Positions 9,680 to 20,432 of a stretch of 30,024 nucleotides of DNA are shown one piece after another (within the stretch, counting starts at the first letter, position 1; each line of letters starts with the position of its first letter). The stretch is from Schoenoplectus triqueter (Eukaryota; Streptophyta; Magnoliopsida; Poales; Cyperaceae), in NCBI GenBank assembly GCA_964058805.1, contig CAXKVV010001998.1, forward strand, positions 1 to 30,024. The letters are read 5' to 3'. The position numbers were made by a program, and so were the translations under genes. The notes beneath the pieces are model-generated. The model ran no database searches. It was not told the DNA's origin and worked only from the letters and a program-made list of their open reading frames with translations.

Positions 9680-9687
9680 AGGCAAGT

Positions 9688-10815
9688 ACATGTCTAAAAC
9701 GCCATTTTGTTCATGAATATATAATTTTATTTTGTTAAAAATAGTTATAAACATGACAAGTTGAATAGAAATGAAGTAAACTAAAATGTTATAATAAATT
9801 AATCGTAAAATATCATATTTCTTTTCTCAAGGTTCAGATTTCGACCGTCAGATAAATAACCAAGGAGCAACGTGGAGGTTGTCAAGCATATATGCTGATA
9901 AATCGTGAAACAAGCATGCAAGTATTGTATAATAATTTTTTCCTTAGTTTTGCAAAGTTTCAAATATAAAAAAATGCTAAACACAAATAAAGTAGTATAA
10001 CAACAGTTTATAATTATAAAATGCACTGTAGTCATGGAATTTATACTTCAAAATATGTTACTAAATAGTTCAAATATATAGAGTAAACAAGTACTCTTCA
10101 GAATATCCAGTTTTTTATGCTCTTAACTACAACAACTTTATTATCTTCAAATTTCCATTTTTATTTCTCAATAAATTCTATATATCCAAATTGTGCATGA
10201 TACTGAATTTTTTTTTATTTCTAGACATTTTCTTAGGCATTTATTCCAGATTATTAAAAATGGCATATTGTTACATGAACATACTTATTATTATTTTGAA
10301 ATTATCTTAAAAATGTGAAATATGTAATTAAAACTCCTAAAAATATTTTTTATATCCTACTAGGTTATGATATAGAGAATTCATTTCGTAATCTAAATAG
10401 AAATTCAAAATGATAAAATATATATTTTTTAATTAAAATCAGTATGGAACTTGATGCTCTTTGAACATCCTAGCTTTACTCCCAACTATTATATAATAAT
10501 TATTCAAATATAAAAAAAATTGCAATGTTAAAAAAACATGTCGTAAGTGCAAGATAAATACCACAAATGGCACGAACAAAATGAATGACAATCACATGTA
10601 ATTAAAATCACATTGTTTTTCTTTAAAAAAAAAACTGTATCACTGTATCGATCAGTAATGTAATTTGTCATCACATGGAGAGTCCTAGTCTGTTGCAGGC
10701 TTATAGAAGAATTCTCGGAATGGGCCATATCTAATCTAACCAACCTCTGGCAATATTTTCTTACGTACAAAGAGGATGAGGTTAATGTCTCATTAACATA
10801 ATCTTTTTTTTCATC
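9688..10815. other. AT-rich intergenic DNA, no gene seen
   Basis: More than 1.1 kb without a supported gene. Minus-strand open frames of 78 and 102 codons (9799-10035 and 10528-10836) show no domain or codon pattern that I recognise. No inverted or tandem repeat stands out by eye. Confidence 0.5.
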
Positions 10816-10823
10816 CTTATATC

Positions 10824-11321
10824 TAGAGGTGTGCAAACGGTCGGTTCGGTTTAAACCGAAATAATTATATACATCTGATTTTTTTTCGGTTTGTCAAATT
10901 ATGAACCGAATTCATTTAAAAATGTCAACCGAATAAACTGAATTTTTTTTATTTTATTCGGTTAAACAGAAATTATATTATTTAAAGACAAATAAAAATA
11001 TCAAAATTTATAAAAAATTGATAGAAAAATAAATAATTAAAAAAACTAAATAAACTAAATAAAATTTATAGAAAATAATATATTTGGATTATCTTTGATA
11101 TAATCTTTCTTTATATCAAGTAAAATAAAATTATTTAATAAATTTTGGACTATTCAGTTTATCCGATTTAGAAAAATCAGAACCGAACCAAAGAACAAAA
11201 ACTGAATTAGCTAAAATTTTCAACCAAACCGAAAATTTTAAACTACAAAACCAAACCAAATAGTCCAAAGTTTAACGGTTCAGTTCAAAACTAATTAAAC
11301 CGATCTGTTTGCACACCCTTA
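10824..11321. mobile_element. hAT-type MITE, AACCGA-rich family (498 bp)
   Basis: The ends are TAGAGGTGTGCAAAC and GTTTGCACACCCTTA, near-perfect inverted repeats. Perfect 8-bp duplications CTTATATC flank it (10816-10823 and 11322-11329). Next to the ends are variants of GGTTCGGTTTAAACCGAA, and the interior is AT-rich without coding capacity. It is a different family from the CCCGA-rich pair, although the terminal layout (T-A-G-purine-GGTG...) is alike. Confidence 0.9.
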
Positions 11322-11329
11322 CTTATATC

Positions 11330-11620
11330 TTAGGACTAGAATAACAAGAATTACCTAATTGGGATATATAATTGTTTCCTTTTTCCTTCAAATTTAAAAT
11401 AGCCCCATTTTCTTTTTGTACCCTCTAGTTGATATGCATGTGTTGGATAAAAAATAACGAGGGAGAACATGATATCTCCTTCCCTCTTTTGCCCCCTGCT
11501 TCTCCCTCTCGGTCTCGATCTCGGCCTCTACTCTCCCTCCCTGCTTGCCTCTTCTTTCCTGGCTATGACTCGTCCTCTAGTCAAAAGGATAATCTCTCCT
11601 CCTTTATCAAATTAGGGTTG
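11330..11620 (+). other. Pyrimidine-rich stretch ahead of the CACTA-like relic
   Basis: At 11475-11600 the plus strand is strongly CT-rich (CCTTCCCTCTTTTGCCCCC and similar), resembling a plant 5' leader. A 67-codon open frame crosses it without a recognisable domain. It may belong to the leader of the relic that follows. No CACTA terminus (CACTAC...) was found here. Confidence 0.35.
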
Positions 11621-11639
11621 TGCATTGCTTAATTAGGGT

Positions 11640-12230
11640 CTTAAATTGTGAAAATAGGGTGAATTGTGAAAAAAAATAGGTTTCTTTATGAAATTAAGGG
11701 TTTAATTAGGGTCCAGTTGTAAAATTTAAGGTCGATTACAATAATTATTGTTTAATTATCATTTTTTAGAGTTATAATGTTCAAAATTAGGGTTTTATGT
11801 GAAAATTATAATAACTAGGGTTTAATTAAGAAAATTGAGGTCTATTGCAATAATTATCATATTTTAGTGTTCTAATGTTCAAAATTGGATTTTTATGTAA
11901 AAATTATAATAATTAGGGTTTAATTAAAAATTTAAGGTCTATTACAATAATTAGGGTTTAATTATCATTTTTTAGGGTTCTAATGTTTAAAATTAAATTA
12001 TTCATGTGAAAAATATAATAATTAGGATTTAATTAAGAAATTAGAGGTCTATTGCAATAATTAGGGTTTAATTCTCATGTTTTAGGGTTCATGCTCAAAA
12101 TTGATTTTATATGAAAATTATAATAATTAGGGTTTAATTAAGAAATTTTAGTTCTCCAATAATATCTTTTAAAAATAGTTCTACAATGATAATTAGGGTT
12201 TAATGATCCAACTTTTAGTGTTATAATGTT
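11640..12230 (+). repeat. Minisatellite array A, period about 100-110 bp
   Basis: The core TTAGGGTTTAATTAAGAAA recurs with starts near 11816, 11914, 12023 and 12126. Between cores lie GGTCTATTGCAATAATTAG, TTTAATTATCATTTTTTAG, then a variable TTCAAAATT..., and TATGTGAAAATTATAATAA. Copies are diverged but in the same order. The same monomer returns in array B. TTAGGGTTTA resembles the telomere word, but the spacing is not telomeric. Confidence 0.8.
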
Positions 12231-12429
12231 CGTATTTGACTTATATATGATCTTTTTATGTTTACGGGAATATTGAGATCAACGAGATCACGGAAAAAGG
12301 TCGAGAACTACATACGAGGGTATACATGCTATCATCTAAGATAAAAGAACGATTGAGTTTTTGAGTGATGGCATGTCTTTCGTTTAGAATGCTAATAAGT
12401 TTTGAAACTATATTGCAATAATTGTGAGG

Positions 12430-12795
12430 GTTGGCATACCAATCACGATCCTAGATTGGAGGTTAGACGACAACCACGATGAAAATCTTAAAACTAACAT
12501 GTGTAATAAAATCAAGGTATAAATTATTACTTATGTATTAACATGTTTGTGAATGTTATAAATTATTTCTTATGTATTGATATGTTTGTGATTTGTTTAG
12601 TAATTTTGAAATATTCAAGATGACGTTAGCAAGCATGTTTGTCTTCAAATAATGGGCAATCGTTGGAGGAAATAGAAATGCAGAATTAGGACCAAGTACG
12701 CCAATGGCACAAAAGGTAATCCTTACAATGATTACAATGTAACTCTAGAACGGTGGGCCAAGTTTTGTCACCAGAGCGATGATGATGACTTTAAG
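12430..12795 (+). pseudogene. Transposase_24-like segment of a CACTA gene, broken
   Basis: The first piece (12430-12516, followed by GTATAA) encodes VGIPITILDWRLDDNHDE, matching the family's 'P-I-x-x-x-x-W' region. The second (about 12620-12795, followed by GTATGA) encodes MGNRWRK, then a stop, then KCRIRTKYANGTKGNP and VTLERWAKFCH. This corresponds to the family's 'GKRWRxWKxxLKxxHF...W..LV..W' region. The TAG at 12673-12675 stands where the family has Trp, a one-base change from TGG. These proteins are accessory factors of CACTA transposons. The domain match is from recall of the family pattern. The stop makes an intact product unlikely. Confidence 0.55.
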
Positions 12796-12849
12796 GTATG
12801 AAATCTCAAAGATATTTATAAAAATTCTAATAGCAAGTTTGAATATTAG

Positions 12850-13395
12850 TTAAAATCTCAAGTGGTAGACAAAAAGTGCGCAAGGGAAGACCAATAGGGA
12901 GAAGAATATATATCCTCACAAACACGAATAAGGAGGTTATAAGACTGCAGAGAAGAAGTGAAAGGAGTTTAATGTTATTTCATCCTCTTCGGACTCCACA
13001 TCTTCTCACAGCTCGATTTCAGACCCATGATCAAGGAGATGGATATGTACGAAATGAGTGATAAAAGATGGAGTTGTCATTATGCTGACACCAACTACTC
13101 AAGAGGCCCTAAATCGAGTGATATAGTTTTAAAAAAATCTAACTCAAAAATTTAAATTTCAATCCAATGACTATTTTTTTTGTAGGAAGAAAATTCTCAG
13201 CTAGTGTCTCAAGGGTTGTTCAAACCTTATCTCTACAATGACATATTAATTGCTTCGATTGAGATGTCTGAGCATCTGGGAAGGTCGAGAGGACACTCCA
13301 GATTTGTCACTCAAAAGATTATTTATGATAAGGCAACAAGGAAGATAACTGATCACTCCAAATATATCACTCCAACTGAGGTAATATTCATAAAC
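12850..13395 (+). pseudogene. Continuation of the CACTA-like gene (unassigned exonic segments)
   Basis: Two open stretches lie here. One (12876-13061) ends QTHDQGDGYVRNE, loosely like the 'TH...DGxxV' motif that follows Transposase_24 in CACTA proteins. The other (about 13190-13380, followed by GTAATA) encodes IEMSEHLGRSRGHSRFVTQK, like the '...HPGRVRGLG' motif of the same proteins. They are separated by stop-filled sequence. Assignment rests on order and short motifs. Confidence 0.35.
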
Positions 13396-13409
13396 TCAAT
13401 TAAATTCTA

Positions 13410-14005
13410 TTATAAATTTGGGTTTAATTATCATATTCGATGGTTTTTAATGTTTAAATTTAGTTTTTTAATGTGAAAATTATAATAATTAGGGTTTAAT
13501 TAAGAAATTTGAGTTTTATTGCAGTGTTCAATTATTATTTTTTAGGGTTTAATATTCAAATTTGAGTTTTTAATGTGAAAATTATAATAATTAGTGTTTA
13601 ATTAAGAATTTTGAGTTTATTATAATAATTAGTGTTTAATTATGATTTTTAGGTCTTTAATGATCAAATTTGGGTTTTTAATGTGAAAATTAAAATAATT
13701 AGGGTTTAATTAAGAAAATTGATTTTTATTGCAATAATTAGGGTTTAATTGTTATTTTTTAGGGTTTTATTATTCAAATTTGAGTTTTTATTATGAAAAT
13801 TATAATAATTAGGGTTCAATTAAGAAATTTGAGTTATATTGCAATAATTAAGGTTTAATTATCATTTTTTAGTATTTTAATGTTCAAATTTTGAATTTTT
13901 TATGTGAAAATTACAATAAGCATGGTTTATTTTTATTACAATAATTAGGGGTTAATTATCATTTTTTAATTTTTCAATATTCAAATGTTCAAATATGGGT
14001 TTTTA
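13410..14005 (+). repeat. Minisatellite array B, period about 102-110 bp
   Basis: TTAG(G/T)GTTTAATTAAGAA starts at 13489, 13591, 13699 and 13809, giving spacings of 102, 108 and 110. The rest of the monomer (TTGAGTTTTATTGCAATAATT, TTTTTTAGGG, TTCAAATTTGAGTTTTTAATG) is in the same order as in array A. The array occupies what would be an intron of the CACTA-like gene. Confidence 0.85.
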
Positions 14006-14271
14006 CAGCTTAAGGAGTTAATTATAGAGAGTGAGGAGGAAATAACGATGAGACTATCGAAATAGTTCGATGTGAAATTATAGGTGGCTCTCGGTTTACA
14101 TTTTTGTGCTGATGCAACCTATAGGTATGCCTCAACAACAATGGCTTCCTTCAACTCAGATAAGCGAGGAAGTGTAGGCAGAAGAAAATTTCTTCTATGA
14201 TTATGAGGTTAGGGTTTGTGCCTTTTACAAAATATTATCATATATTTAATTAATTAAGTTTATAAAAATAT

Positions 14272-14469
14272 ATGTTAGAAGTATATATAATAATTAATTT
14301 ATATGTTATTTTTAAGTCCTCTATTCCATGTAAGTTATGGATCGAGACACCCAACGATTGTCTCAAGGTGGCGGATGGGAGGATAGTGATGAGGAGTGGA
14401 ACTGTGCACCATGAACCTCTCATATTCAACCATCTTAGAGTTTGTGTCGATATGGTTTATGATGGTTGA
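14272..14469 (+). pseudogene. DUF8039-like segment of the CACTA gene
   Basis: The segment encodes CKLWIETPNDCLKVADGRIV and HEPLIFNHLRVCVDMVYDG before a stop at 14467-14469. The pattern 'C-x-L......VA.G.........H...L....V.V.VD.V' is that of the region between Transposase_24 and the Ulp1-like protease in plant CACTA proteins. The following 'LP.P' part is missing. The position between the two other domains supports the call. Confidence 0.5.
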
Positions 14470-14649
14470 TAGGAATATGAAGTGTCATGTCCGTCATAAG
14501 AGAGCAAATATCTAGCTGAGCTGATCGGGGGTCTCTTTGTATGGCCTTTATATCTTTTGCATCCAACTACGAATGCATTTTTAATAATTATGTTTTAAAT
14601 TCATAACTTCATATTAGGGCTTAATTATTATATTACTAATGATATCTAA

Positions 14650-15660
14650 ATGTGTCTACTGTGCCAAAAAAAACCCGTCAAGAGAAAAAAGTTAATGAGA
14701 AGATGACAAAAGTGACAAGTGCGTTATCGGATTTTCAGGTTGAGTCGTTTCTCGATGATGCCATTTTGGCTAGCCTTGATGATGATGGGTCATGCTTTTA
14801 TCAAATATTTATGACGCAACCGATAATGAGTCCCTTAAATTCAACTTTAACGATGGGATGTTCGAGTTTGATGGGATTGTCCACGTGTATGTGACTGATG
14901 TGATCGGGTTAATGAAGGAAGCTTGGCTCAGCGTTTTAATTATTCACATTTTCTGTTGTAAGTATATTTTAACTTTAACTTTTCTTACATTAATGTTTAA
15001 TTATAATAATGATATAGTTATATGCATGTGGGGCTCAAGTAAAGCAGTGCATGACATATGAAGTCAATAGTTGTTGCTCTCTAGATCCATACAAATGCTC
15101 GAAGAATGTGATTAAGAACGAATTCTCGAGAGCTACAAAATACTTGAGAGATGGGTTTAGAGTTGCCGAGAATCTTCCTTTTATATTCTTGCCGCACCAT
15201 AAAAGATATCATTCTTTAATAATTATTTCATTTTTAGTCTTTGTAATAATCAGCTAATTAATAATGATCTTATAGGCAACATCGGTTTCTTCTCGTTGTC
15301 AACTTTTCAAAGAATATTGTTTATCCTGGATCCTCTAAATAGCAACTCAACGAGATCTTTTCCATCCAGAATTTATTAAATACATAAGTTCATTTATTTA
15401 TTATAATTTATAAATAATATATCATATATTAATTTTTTTACTCATATTGAAATATAAGTTATATCACGGTTAAGGTACGTAATTTACTCATATTGAAATA
15501 TAAATTATCAAATATTTTACATTTTGTGTAATTATTATGTATAATTTTAGAGTCCAACACAACCCCGTGGCTCAGAGTGTGCTTATAATGCCATGAGATT
15601 AATTTATGATGTTATCAAAAATTACCATAAGAAGAAAGATTTGCCCAAGATATATACACA
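14650..15660 (+). pseudogene. Ulp1-like (C48 cysteine peptidase) segment of the CACTA gene, frameshifted
   Basis: Four pieces separated by intron-like DNA are visible. About 14790-14935 encodes FNFNDGMFEFDGIVHVYVTD. Then 15051-15206 encodes ATKYLRDGFRVAENLPFIF. Next 15276-15380 encodes HRFLLVVNFSKNIVY, and after a frame change ILDPLNSNS. Last, 15551-15660 encodes QPRGSECAYNAMRLIYDVI. This follows Ulp1-like proteases: His in 'H-W-L-L-V' (codon 15280-15282), Asp in 'ILDP' (15329-15331), and Cys in 'GSEC' (15578-15580) with Gln six residues before it. The frame change at about 15322-15325, with an in-frame TAG at 15340-15342, breaks the protein. The usual Gly after the catalytic Cys is Ala. Such domains in CACTA elements derive from SUMO-protease genes; their role there is not established. 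Confidence 0.65.
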
Positions 15661-16485
15661 AAAAATAATTTGGGGTACTCTTTTAATATATTACTTATCT
15701 TACAAATTTCTCAACAAAAATTAAGGAAAAAATATTTTTTATTACGTAGGTTATCGAGCCAAGTCCACAGGCGCAATACCATCCGAGAGCCATTGGGAAG
15801 TTAAAAAATGATAATTCAATTTCTATTAGAAAACATTTGATGCGTGGTTGTATGTAATTATGAAATAATTAACTTTATTAATTCAAATTTTAATTATTTT
15901 GTTTGTATATATGTGTTAAACCATGAAAAAAATTTATTAAAGAATAATAAAGGTTAAAATAGTAACCGTCGATCTTAAATTCAATTAAGAAATTAACGCG
16001 ACTCATTAGTAATAAAAGTTAAATACAATGGTCCAATTTGATTATTCCATGACTTACAAATAATTAAATAGAGATAAATCTTGGTTACAGCTTTATCTAA
16101 TAACCCAAGAAATAAACAACTAAAATAAATGAAATCTTGGCATTCAAAGCATTAGAGAAATATAATCAGAATATTTTAACGATTTTTGGGTTTGACCATA
16201 TTTTCTTAATTTTTCAAAGAAATAAATGATCTCATAATAATAAAACATTCAACTTTCCAAATTCAATAACAAGATAAACTTTAAATTTGAAAATAAACAA
16301 TATCAAATGCAAGGTCTAAATAAAACACATTAAGATAAAATTAGCAGATACCCTAAGCTCTCAATATAATTGTGTAAATATGTATTAATAATAACAACCA
16401 ATTGGATAGGTAATTTAATTGTGTGAATATCCAATGTAACATAATCAGATCCCTCCACCCGGTCACAGAAAATCCCATCCCATAA

Positions 16486-16920
16486 CTCACTCTCTCTCTT
16501 CATTACTCCCATTTAATGCCGTCTCTCTCTCCCGGCCTCTCACCCTACCTCTACCCCGCCCCCTTTTCTTTCTCTCTCCCTCGGTACCCCACTCCCTCAT
16601 TTATTGCCTCCCTCCTCTAAGTCCGTCCCTCGCTCCCCTTCTCTCTCTCTGGCGACGATGTGACCTCCCATTCTCTCTTCTTGCTCAGTCGACCTTACTC
16701 TCTGACTCTCTCAACCCCCATCACCTCTTTTCCCATCGCCGCAAGACCTCACCCCACCCACTCCTTGTCCTTGTGGCAAAGGTCCTGCTGTTTCACCTCT
16801 AGCCGGTCACTTTCTGTCATTCCTTACCGAAAATCTGACTTGCCCTAGACCCTCCCACTTGTCACCCTTCTCTATAAAGCCGAGCGTGCGCCCTCCTCTT
16901 CTCTCCTTTTGGCTCTCATG
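16486..16920 (+). promoter_or_regulatory. CT-rich promoter-like region with TATA box at 16873
   Basis: CTCTCT-type pyrimidine tracts run from 16486 to about 16660, followed by TATAAAG at 16873-16879 (TTCTCTATAAAGCCGAG). AAACCCTAG, the plant telo-box, lies at 17090-17098. Within an LTR this would be the U3 promoter; in a host gene it would be a promoter and leader. No convincing coding exon follows. Confidence 0.4.
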
Positions 16921-17099
16921 CGTTGAGAATAGATAGCAAGAAAAGAAAGAAATTGATACGAACAGATCTACGTAATCGGTTTAAAGAGGTGTAAGGAGAG
17001 GGAGGAGGGTGGTGGCCGAGCTTGCCGGAGAATAGACTTTAACAACCGTGTTTCCTTACTTGCCTGTCTATTTTCCCTCTCAAACCGGTAAACCCTAGA

Positions 17100-18400
17100 T
17101 CCTTGCCCTGTTGTACTCTTGCTTGTTTATTGGCTTGTATGTGGTATGTTGTTGCTTATTTGCTTAAAGGCCATCGAGCCTGTAAATTGCCTCACTCTAA
17201 ATGATTTTTCCCCTCTGCGGTTTCATTTGTTTCTGATTTCTGGTAAAGGACTGTGGCTGTAATCTAAAATGTGTTGGTTGGTTGGCCTATGGGCGAGTTG
17301 CTGTTTTCTCTATGGGTACCCTTGCGGTTTCTAAAGATTTCTGGCTCTGTTCTAAAATTGGTACCAGGTGTAGTTGGTTGCTGGTACCAGCTGACCCTTT
17401 TGCCTTGGGCTGTTCCCTTTTGCGTTTTGCTAGTTGGGGCGTTGCTTGTGGCTATTTGTGCCTGTACTGCCTCTGGAAATTTTCTGATTTTTTTTGCTGT
17501 TGCTGGTATTGTACTGATTAGTGCCCTTGGTTGTTTGCCACTTGGTGATCAGGTGTAGTTGGTTCCCCTTTTTTTTGTTGTTGTCACTGGTATTGGTGCG
17601 GGTTGAGATATAAGTGTTTGATTGATGCTTTTGCTGGGTAGTGTGGCTGTAATGGGTACTGGTATGGACTGCTGGTTAATGTTGAGCCTTGGTAGACTGG
17701 AAACAAAAGACCCGGTATGGTGACATTTGACCCCTGTAATGATGGTACCAGCCAATGGTACCACCCCACCCTCTGTTTTTTTTTTCTGCTGGACCTGGTT
17801 AACGATCTGAAATGATTTTTCCTGATTTTTCCTTGATAATTGGTTGCCGTGCCGTTACCCCTGACTTGTGACTGTCCCTCTGTAATACTTGACCCCTGTT
17901 GTCTTGCTTTGCTGGTTAAGCCCTTTTCGATTTGCTGTGGGTGATAATGCCTATTGTTGTGATATTGTGTTCCATCTGTTGTTTGTTTCGGCTGGCTTAT
18001 TCAAATTCTGACTTGGGTTTTTAGACTCTGTGACTCGGATGAATTGAACTTAATTTTGGGCTATAGGACTTAGAACAAATGGGCTGAAGGAAATGCTAGA
18101 GAAAATTAGGCCCCAAAATGAATTAATAGGGACTTAAGAAATAATGACATATTATTGGGCCGGTTAAATAGAATTAACTAGATTCAAATTTAATAAGGGG
18201 TTAAATCAAGATGGATATAGGCCCAATAATATTAAGAGTCACAAGAAGTAAAATTTGACCAAATAAAATATGACTAATTAATTGACGCCGCCCCGAAAGG
18301 TTCGGTGGCGTCATGGATTATGACGTAAACTTAAAGAAATCGGGAAATGATTAAATTCCCTGACTGCCCCCGATTCGGGATATCGGTGCATTGGCACTAA
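17100..18400 (+). other. T/G-rich non-coding stretch in the 5.3-kb unit
   Basis: The sequence repeats phrases such as TTGGTACCAG, TGCTGGT and TGACCCCTG and resembles a long plant intron or leader. The open frames at 17271-17558 are hydrophobic read-through of TTG/GTT words with no recognisable domain. I see no gene. Confidence 0.4.
18284..18312. repeat. Hairpin, GACGCC/GGCGTC with inner CCGAA/TTCGG
   Basis: GACGCC (18284-18289) pairs with GGCGTC (18307-18312), and CCGAA (18293-18297) with TTCGG (18301-18305) around a 3-base loop. A small GCC/T internal bulge separates the two stems. Confidence 0.75.
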
Positions 18401-19185
18401 CGATTTGGTAGTCAGCGTATGATCCCGAACATTAAAACACCAACACATATTAATATAAATACTCTTCTTTATGTTGTTTTTGTTTTAATCATTTTTCTTT
18501 ATTTTATTTTACTTATTTCTTTTTTAATCCTTTTTCATTTTATTTTTACTTTTGAAATTATTTTTCTTACTTATAAAACCTATAAATCAATTGCTCAATT
18601 TTAAATAAGAACAATATTAGCTATATAATATAATATATTAATCAATTTCTCTATTTTTAACAAATTAATTATCCTAATTATAATAAAGTCAATTAAGGGT
18701 TAACATTAAGTTAACTTATTTAATTTAAGTAAATTAAATAAATTACGTTACTCAAATAAATATAATCTCTAAATTATAAAAATAACACTAATATAACTAA
18801 AATAAAACATAATTAAATAATAGATTATAAATAATTAAGAGTTATAAAATAATAACTTAAATTATAATAATGATTTAGATTTTTAAATTATATATATTAA
18901 TCAATTTCTCTATTTTAAATTAAATGGGTTTAGAAAGTAAATCCATGAACTCGAAACTAAAATAAATATTGGACGTATAAAAACGATCTGGAACGATAAT
19001 CATAAGTTAACAAAAATTAATATACGAGCAACGAAATTGCCGACACCGCATAGATGCAGCAGAAATGCTGCCAAAATTTTCAAGAAAAGACAATAAAACC
19101 CGAAACAACCGTGTAATTAATTATCGATCTAACTTAGTTAGTAATTGCTAAGTAAATCAAGTAAAACTAATAAACATCTAATTTA
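18400..19185. other. AT-rich non-coding stretch in the 5.3-kb unit
   Basis: This is A/T-rich sequence without open frames of note. ATTAATCAATTTCTCTATTT occurs at about 18637 and again at about 18896. It contrasts with the GC-richer DNA on both sides. Confidence 0.45.
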
Positions 19186-19191
19186 AATTAA

Positions 19192-19296
19192 TTAGGTGAT
19201 ACAGTCGACTCGGATCCTCTCGCGGAGTACGAGGTCGTTCCCGACCCGACGTACGCGGACACCGACCCCGAGGCCGGTGTTCTACCTCCGGAGTAG
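19192..19296 (+). other. GC-rich acidic open stretch, unassigned
   Basis: After an AATTAG that could be a splice acceptor, the plus frame encodes DPLAEYEVVPDPTYADTDPE and GVLPPE before TAG at 19294-19296. The run is acidic and proline-rich, and sits in the most GC-rich island of the 5.3-kb unit. It may be the end of a degenerate exon or chance. I recognise no family. The 80-codon minus-strand frame over it is probably its shadow. Confidence 0.25.
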
Positions 19297-19551
19297 AGCG
19301 ACTCCACGATCCTCACCGGCACTCCCAGGTACGGTTTCCTGGGATTTAATCTTCTTTCTTCAGAAATAGGAACCCAACCCGAAAATAAAATGTTTTTAAA
19401 ACAAATCTGAATTGCGGTGTTTTTGTCCAAATTAACTAGAGACTAAATCTGACCTGTCATTTGCATCCGGTAAATTGACCAGCATATTGAGACATACCCG
19501 CATTTACATGTCATATCATGTCATACTGCACGTAGATAGGATAGGAGTAGG

Positions 19552-19574
19552 ATCTCGGGAGATAGTCCCGAGAT
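19552..19574. repeat. Perfect 9-bp hairpin
   Basis: ATCTCGGGA (19552-19560) and TCCCGAGAT (19566-19574) form a perfect stem around the loop GATAG. Confidence 0.85.
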
Positions 19575-20067
19575 AGGAACAGATAGATTTAAATAATCCA
19601 AGTTGTAGATTATAATTATTAGGAAAATATTATTACTATCACAAATTATTTAGGTCAGGTAGTTAATCATGCATTAAATGCATGGGAGTGCTGAGAGGCG
19701 GACCGGGTAATTCTCAGTCGGTGTTGCCTTGCATAACCAGACCGTTGTGGTTACGTACGGTGACCCATAGGCCTGTGGGACCCACCGGTCTGTATATGCA
19801 CTGCGCATCCTCGCCTGTCGGGTTATCCACCGATCCCGTCATTTGGCGGGTTCGGCTGTGTCGGAGTGTTTTCTTTTGATCTTTATCTTATTATTATTCT
19901 TTATATGATTCAATTTTCAATTCAAATTTGAGCGATTTAGGATACCGTGTACTTCAGTATTTAGTGTGGGCGGCCATATCCGAGACTGGAATCTATTTCG
20001 TGATACTATATTATTATATTTATCCGGCGTATTTAGGATCCTAATATTGTCCGAAGGGCTTTCTCCT

Positions 20068-20215
20068 TTGGCCCATAGTTGGTACAGAGAAAGTCGGGAT
20101 GCGGTCCACTGGCCTTAGTGGGTACAGTGTAGGCTCCCCTTTGTTATATTTCGTTTTGATACTTTTACGGGATGCGGTCCTCTGACCCTTGGTTGGTACA
20201 GTGTAGGCTCCCATT
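20068..20215 (+). repeat. Tandem repeat, period about 73 bp
   Basis: GGGATGCGGTCC recurs at 20096 and 20169, each followed by a GGTACAGTGTAGGCTCCC block. A third, partial unit (CATAGTTGGTACAGAGAAAG) precedes them at about 20073. Confidence 0.75.
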
Positions 20216-20356
20216 TGTTTCCGATTTGTTAATTCACGGGTAGTTATCTCCTTTTACGATATGGCAACTGAAGACATATTATATCCATTTGTTTATATTT
20301 TGTAAGGTGAATTACCAGATTCAGCAGACCAGAGTACGTGCTTATAGCCGTTCACT

Positions 20357-20420
20357 CTCCTAGGGCGTTATCGCCCCGGGAGCCCGAATTGTCGTTTGTG
20401 CGGCGTTGTCGCTGCACAAA
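20357..20420. repeat. Two adjacent hairpins
   Basis: The first is CTCC-TA-GGGCG (20357-20367) against CGCCC-CG-GGAG (20372-20382) around TTAT. The second is TTTGTGC (20395-20401) against GCACAAA (20414-20420), with further GCG/CGC pairing inside. Both are GC-rich with short loops. Confidence 0.75.
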
Positions 20421-20432
20421 CATAAAGTCCTA

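Noticed and set aside
8441..9754. Small open frames in the hAT MITEs (63, 66 and 64 codons)
   Set aside because: They are read from the CCCGA/TCGGG repeats and the AT-rich core; they are MITE sequence, not genes.
11640..14005. Interstitial telomere because of TTTAGGG-like words
   Set aside because: TTAGGG occurs once or twice per roughly 105-bp monomer and never as tandem seven-base repeats.
17271..17558. Hydrophobic 95-codon and overlapping 79-codon frames as membrane proteins
   Set aside because: They come from TTG/GCT/GTT-rich non-coding sequence, overlap in two frames, and show no family motif.
19682..19879. 65-codon frame on the plus strand in the 5.3-kb unit
   Set aside because: It has no domain and lies in a stretch of mixed composition within a probable LTR.
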